In this document: positions 62,119-64,000 of the stretch, piece by piece
How the letters are laid out: the number at the start of each line of letters is the position of its first letter
Numbering within the stretch: the first letter of the stretch is position 1
Assembly (NCBI RefSeq): GCF_003569745.1
Contig: NZ_AP018498.1
Coordinates: 2,207,001 to 2,271,000, forward strand
Length of the DNA stretch: 64,000 nucleotides
Reading direction: 5' to 3'
Source of the DNA: Altererythrobacter sp. B11
Lineage (GTDB): Bacteria; Pseudomonadota; Alphaproteobacteria; Sphingomonadales; Sphingomonadaceae
Program-made: the position numbers and the translations under genes
Notes under the pieces: model-generated
What the model saw: the letters and a program-made list of their open reading frames with translations, nothing else
What the model was told of the DNA's origin: nothing
Database searches by the model: none

Positions 62119-63324
62119 TCAAGCAATTCCGCCATTCTCGAGCAGATAGGCCTGAACCATCTCTCCTGCCCGCGCTGCGGGGGCGCCGATCTCCCGCCGG
62201 ATCAGCGCGTCTGCGCTGCCCAGCGCGGCAAGGGCGCTGCTGTCCTGCTGCGCGATCGGCGCGAGCCCGCCGGGATCGAGGCGCGCGCGGACGAATTCCA
62301 GCCGCCCGCCCACGCCGGGCAAATCGCCGGCCAGGGGGAAGCCGAGAAGGCGGGGAAGGGGCTCCGCCGCGCCGGCGATGCGGCGCAGCAGCGGCAGCAG
62401 GAAAAGGAACGCGGTGACATAGCTCGACACCGGATTACCCGGCAGACCGAGCACGATCTGCCGCCCGCGCCGGGCCACCAGCAGCGGCTTGCCCGGCTTC
62501 ATCGCCACGCGCCAGAAATCGATCCGCGCACCCCAGGCCTCCAGCGCGGGGCGGACAAGATCGTGATCGCCCACCGACGCTCCGCCGCTGGTGACCACCA
62601 CATCGGCCCCTTCGGTACGGGCGAGAGCGTCTGCAAGGGCGCCAAGATCGTCCCTGACCGGACCGATCCGCATGACCGATCCAGCCCAAGGCGCGGCCAT
62701 GGCAGCGAGCATGGCCCCGTTACTGGCGGGAATGCGATGCGGCGGACAGTTCTCGGGCGTCTCGGCCAGTTCGTCCCCGCTGTCGATCACGACGAGCGCG
62801 GGGCGCTGGCCGACAGGCACCGAGGCATGGCCGGCGGAGATTGCGAGGGCGATCTGCGCCGGGCCGAGCCGGGTGCCGCCCGCGAGCAGGCCAGCCCCGC
62901 GGCGGAAATCAAAGCCCGCTCGGCGCACATGACGCGGCGCAGCCTCTCCTGCGGGGGCGAGCGTGAGCCGCTCACCCTCTCCCACCGCCTCTTCCTGCAG
63001 CAGAACGGCCCCACCTTCTGCCGGCATCAGCGCGCCGGTGGAGATGCGGATCGCTTCTCCCCGCCGGAGCGCGCCCGCAAACGGGTGCCCGGCCGCGCTT
63101 TCGCCCACCACCTTCCACGGACCGGAGAGATCATCCGCGCGCATGGCATAGCCATCCATGGCCGAGAGGTCCGCCGCCGGCTGATCGCGCTGCGCTGCCA
63201 GCTCGGCCGCAAGAAAGCGCCCCAATGCCGCCTCGACCGGCAGGGTTTCGCTGCCGCGCGGCTCTGCCATTGCGAGCAGCCGCGCCTGCGCCTCACCAAG
63301 CGGAATGGGTTCCGGCAGACTCAT
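62119..63324 (-). CDS. moeA: Molybdopterin molybdenumtransferase
   Basis: A 401-residue MoeA that inserts molybdenum into adenylylated molybdopterin. The N-terminal [13 protein letters not shown] (about 54-66), [20 protein letters not shown], the central domain [20 protein letters not shown] (about 247-266) and [18 protein letters not shown] with [19 protein letters not shown] are the family signatures. It starts with ATG 63324, which overlaps the moaC stop (ATGA), so both are co-translated. lexA follows with 69 bases between and its own control site. Confidence 0.96.
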   Translation of the reverse strand: MSLPEPIPLGEAQARLLAMAEPRGSETLPVEAALGRFLAAELAAQRDQPAADLSAMDGYAMRADDLSGPWKVVGESAAGHPFAGALRRGEAIRISTGALMPAEGGAVLLQEEAVGEGERLTLAPAGEAAPRHVRRAGFDFRRGAGLLAGGTRLGPAQIALAISAGHASVPVGQRPALVVIDSGDELAETPENCPPHRIPASNGAMLAAMAAPWAGSVMRIGPVRDDLGALADALARTEGADVVVTSGGASVGDHDLVRPALEAWGARIDFWRVAMKPGKPLLVARRGRQIVLGLPGNPVSSYVTAFLFLLPLLRRIAGAAEPLPRLLGFPLAGDLPGVGGRLEFVRARLDPGGLAPIAQQDSSALAALGSADALIRREIGAPAARAGEMVQAYLLENGGIA

Positions 63325-63791
63325 GCCGCGCGCCAGGTGCCGCTCTTGCCGCCGGTCTTTTCCAGCAGGCGGATGCTCTCGATTACCATGCCCTTGTCGA
63401 TCGCCTTGGCCATGTCGTAAATCGTCAGCAGCGCGAGGGAGACGGCTGTCATCGCTTCCATCTCCACGCCGGTGCGGCCGGTGAGCGAGGCGCGCGCGGT
63501 CACCTCCACGCTGTCATCCGCGAAGGTGAAGTCCACCGTCACCGCGTCCAGCGCGAGGGGGTGGCACAGCGGAATCAGGTCACCCGTGCGCTTGGCCGCC
63601 ATGATGCCGGCGATGCGCGCGGCGGCCAGCACGTCGCCCTTGGGCCCGCTGCCGTCCCGGATCGCATGAAGTGCTTCCGGGCTCATGCGAATGCGGCCCG
63701 TAGCGGTAGCGCTGCGTGCCGTTTCCGGCTTGCCGCCGACATCCACCATGCGCGCCGCGCCGCTCTCGTCGAGATGGGTAAGCCTGGTCAT
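63321..63791 (-). CDS. moaC: Cyclic pyranopterin monophosphate synthase
   Basis: A 156-residue MoaC, which converts 3',8-cyclo-dihydro-GTP into cyclic pyranopterin monophosphate, the first stable intermediate of molybdopterin synthesis. Conserved residues are in [16 protein letters not shown] (about 15-30), [18 protein letters not shown] (about 71-88), [24 protein letters not shown] (about 106-129) and the C-terminal [10 protein letters not shown]. Start ATG 63791 follows a purine-rich leader (GGGAGCAAAAGCAG). It begins the moaC-moeA unit. Confidence 0.97.
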   Translation of the reverse strand: MTRLTHLDESGAARMVDVGGKPETARSATATGRIRMSPEALHAIRDGSGPKGDVLAAARIAGIMAAKRTGDLIPLCHPLALDAVTVDFTFADDSVEVTARASLTGRTGVEMEAMTAVSLALLTIYDMAKAIDKGMVIESIRLLEKTGGKSGTWRAA

Positions 63792-64000
63792 CGGATCTGC
63801 TTTTGCTCCCTGGTGGATGGGCTGGCTGGAACACGCTGGAACAGGGTTCGTGCCAAAAAATTATCCCGGTATATCATCTGTGTGCGAGTAGGATCGGCAG
63901 AGGGGGTGGAACATTTCGCATTCCCCGCCCATGCCGCGCCGGCCTGGCTGTAGGACAGGCGGGCATGGAGCCGCTCCGTCAGAACAAGCGCCCGCCATCG
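63792..64000 (-). other. Sequence upstream of moaC at the right edge
   Basis: In these 209 bases I find no complete gene. On the minus strand a frame enters from the right edge and stops at a TGA at 63979-63981 (six codons only), which could be the 3' end of an upstream gene; the context is too short to name it. An AT-rich stretch (63856-63878 region) holds GATAAT on the minus strand as a possible -10, but no good -35 is at the right distance. Confidence 0.4.

Noticed and set aside
63829-63842. GAAC-N6-GAAC upstream of moaC as a second LexA site
   Set aside because: The spacer is 6 bases, not the 7 needed for the alphaproteobacterial box, and moaC is not an expected SOS gene.
1-64000. tRNA, rRNA, CRISPR, insertion sequence or prophage
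   Set aside because: I looked for tRNA arms, repeats with regular spacing, transposase motifs and terminal inverted repeats and found none. Absence by eye is not proof for small RNAs.
63979-64000. trpC end at the right edge, as in the order trpC-moaC-moeA-lexA
   Set aside because: Only six codons before a TGA are visible and they are not enough to identify a gene.

Overview
The window is high-GC DNA from an alphaproteobacterium. Gene content and order point to the order Sphingomonadales (Erythrobacter, Novosphingobium or Sphingomonas type). The supporting signs are an exosortase A (XrtA) polysaccharide cluster, a full 14-subunit nuo operon followed by birA-coaX-rnj-DUF1467, RNase E with an acidic insertion in its S1 domain and a C-terminal GWW motif, a GTTC-N7-GTTC LexA box, and the series comEC-lexA-moeA-moaC. 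This is a chromosomal, mostly housekeeping region. I see no rRNA, tRNA, CRISPR array, transposase, integrase or phage gene.

Layout. 1-8309 (+): the end of an XrtA/PEP-CTERM exopolysaccharide operon: outer-membrane barrel protein (partial), ExeA-like ATPase, polysaccharide deacetylase, FemAB-like protein, glycosyltransferase, exosortase A fused to an EpsI domain, and an asparagine-synthetase-like amidotransferase. 8333-10684 (-): zapE, a GFA-family protein and sdhB. 10813-15976: a HAD phosphatase and a second polysaccharide group (GT4 glycosyltransferase, TagB/TagF-like transferase, flippase, nucleotidyltransferase). 16049-23372: RNase E (-), then a cell-wall amidase, penicillin-binding protein 1A and a peroxiredoxin (+). 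23464-29106: prfB, a lipoprotein-type methyltransferase, a flavin oxidoreductase, an SH3 protein, a small lipoprotein and an acetyl-CoA acetyltransferase.

29294-45872 (+): nuoA to nuoN, complete, but interrupted by five genes that are not complex I subunits: an NTF2-like protein after nuoD, two tiny membrane proteins after nuoE, a secreted protein after nuoF, and a low-GC secreted protein after nuoH. Almost all junctions are translationally coupled (ATGA, TAATG or GTGA overlaps), so the extra genes are transcribed and translated with the operon. Downstream follow birA, coaX, rnj and a DUF1467 protein.

49354-56341: the least explained region. A large two-transmembrane coiled-coil protein (-) faces a four-gene (+) run: an Hpt-like protein without its phospho-histidine, a membrane protein that looks like a degenerate inositol-phosphate cytidylyltransferase/phosphatidyltransferase fusion, an unrecognised helical protein, and a histidine-kinase-like protein with an intact ATP-binding domain but proline at the phospho-histidine position. 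This is the best candidate for an undescribed system. 56345-64000: gltX-gltA (-), comEC (+), lexA, moeA and moaC (-).
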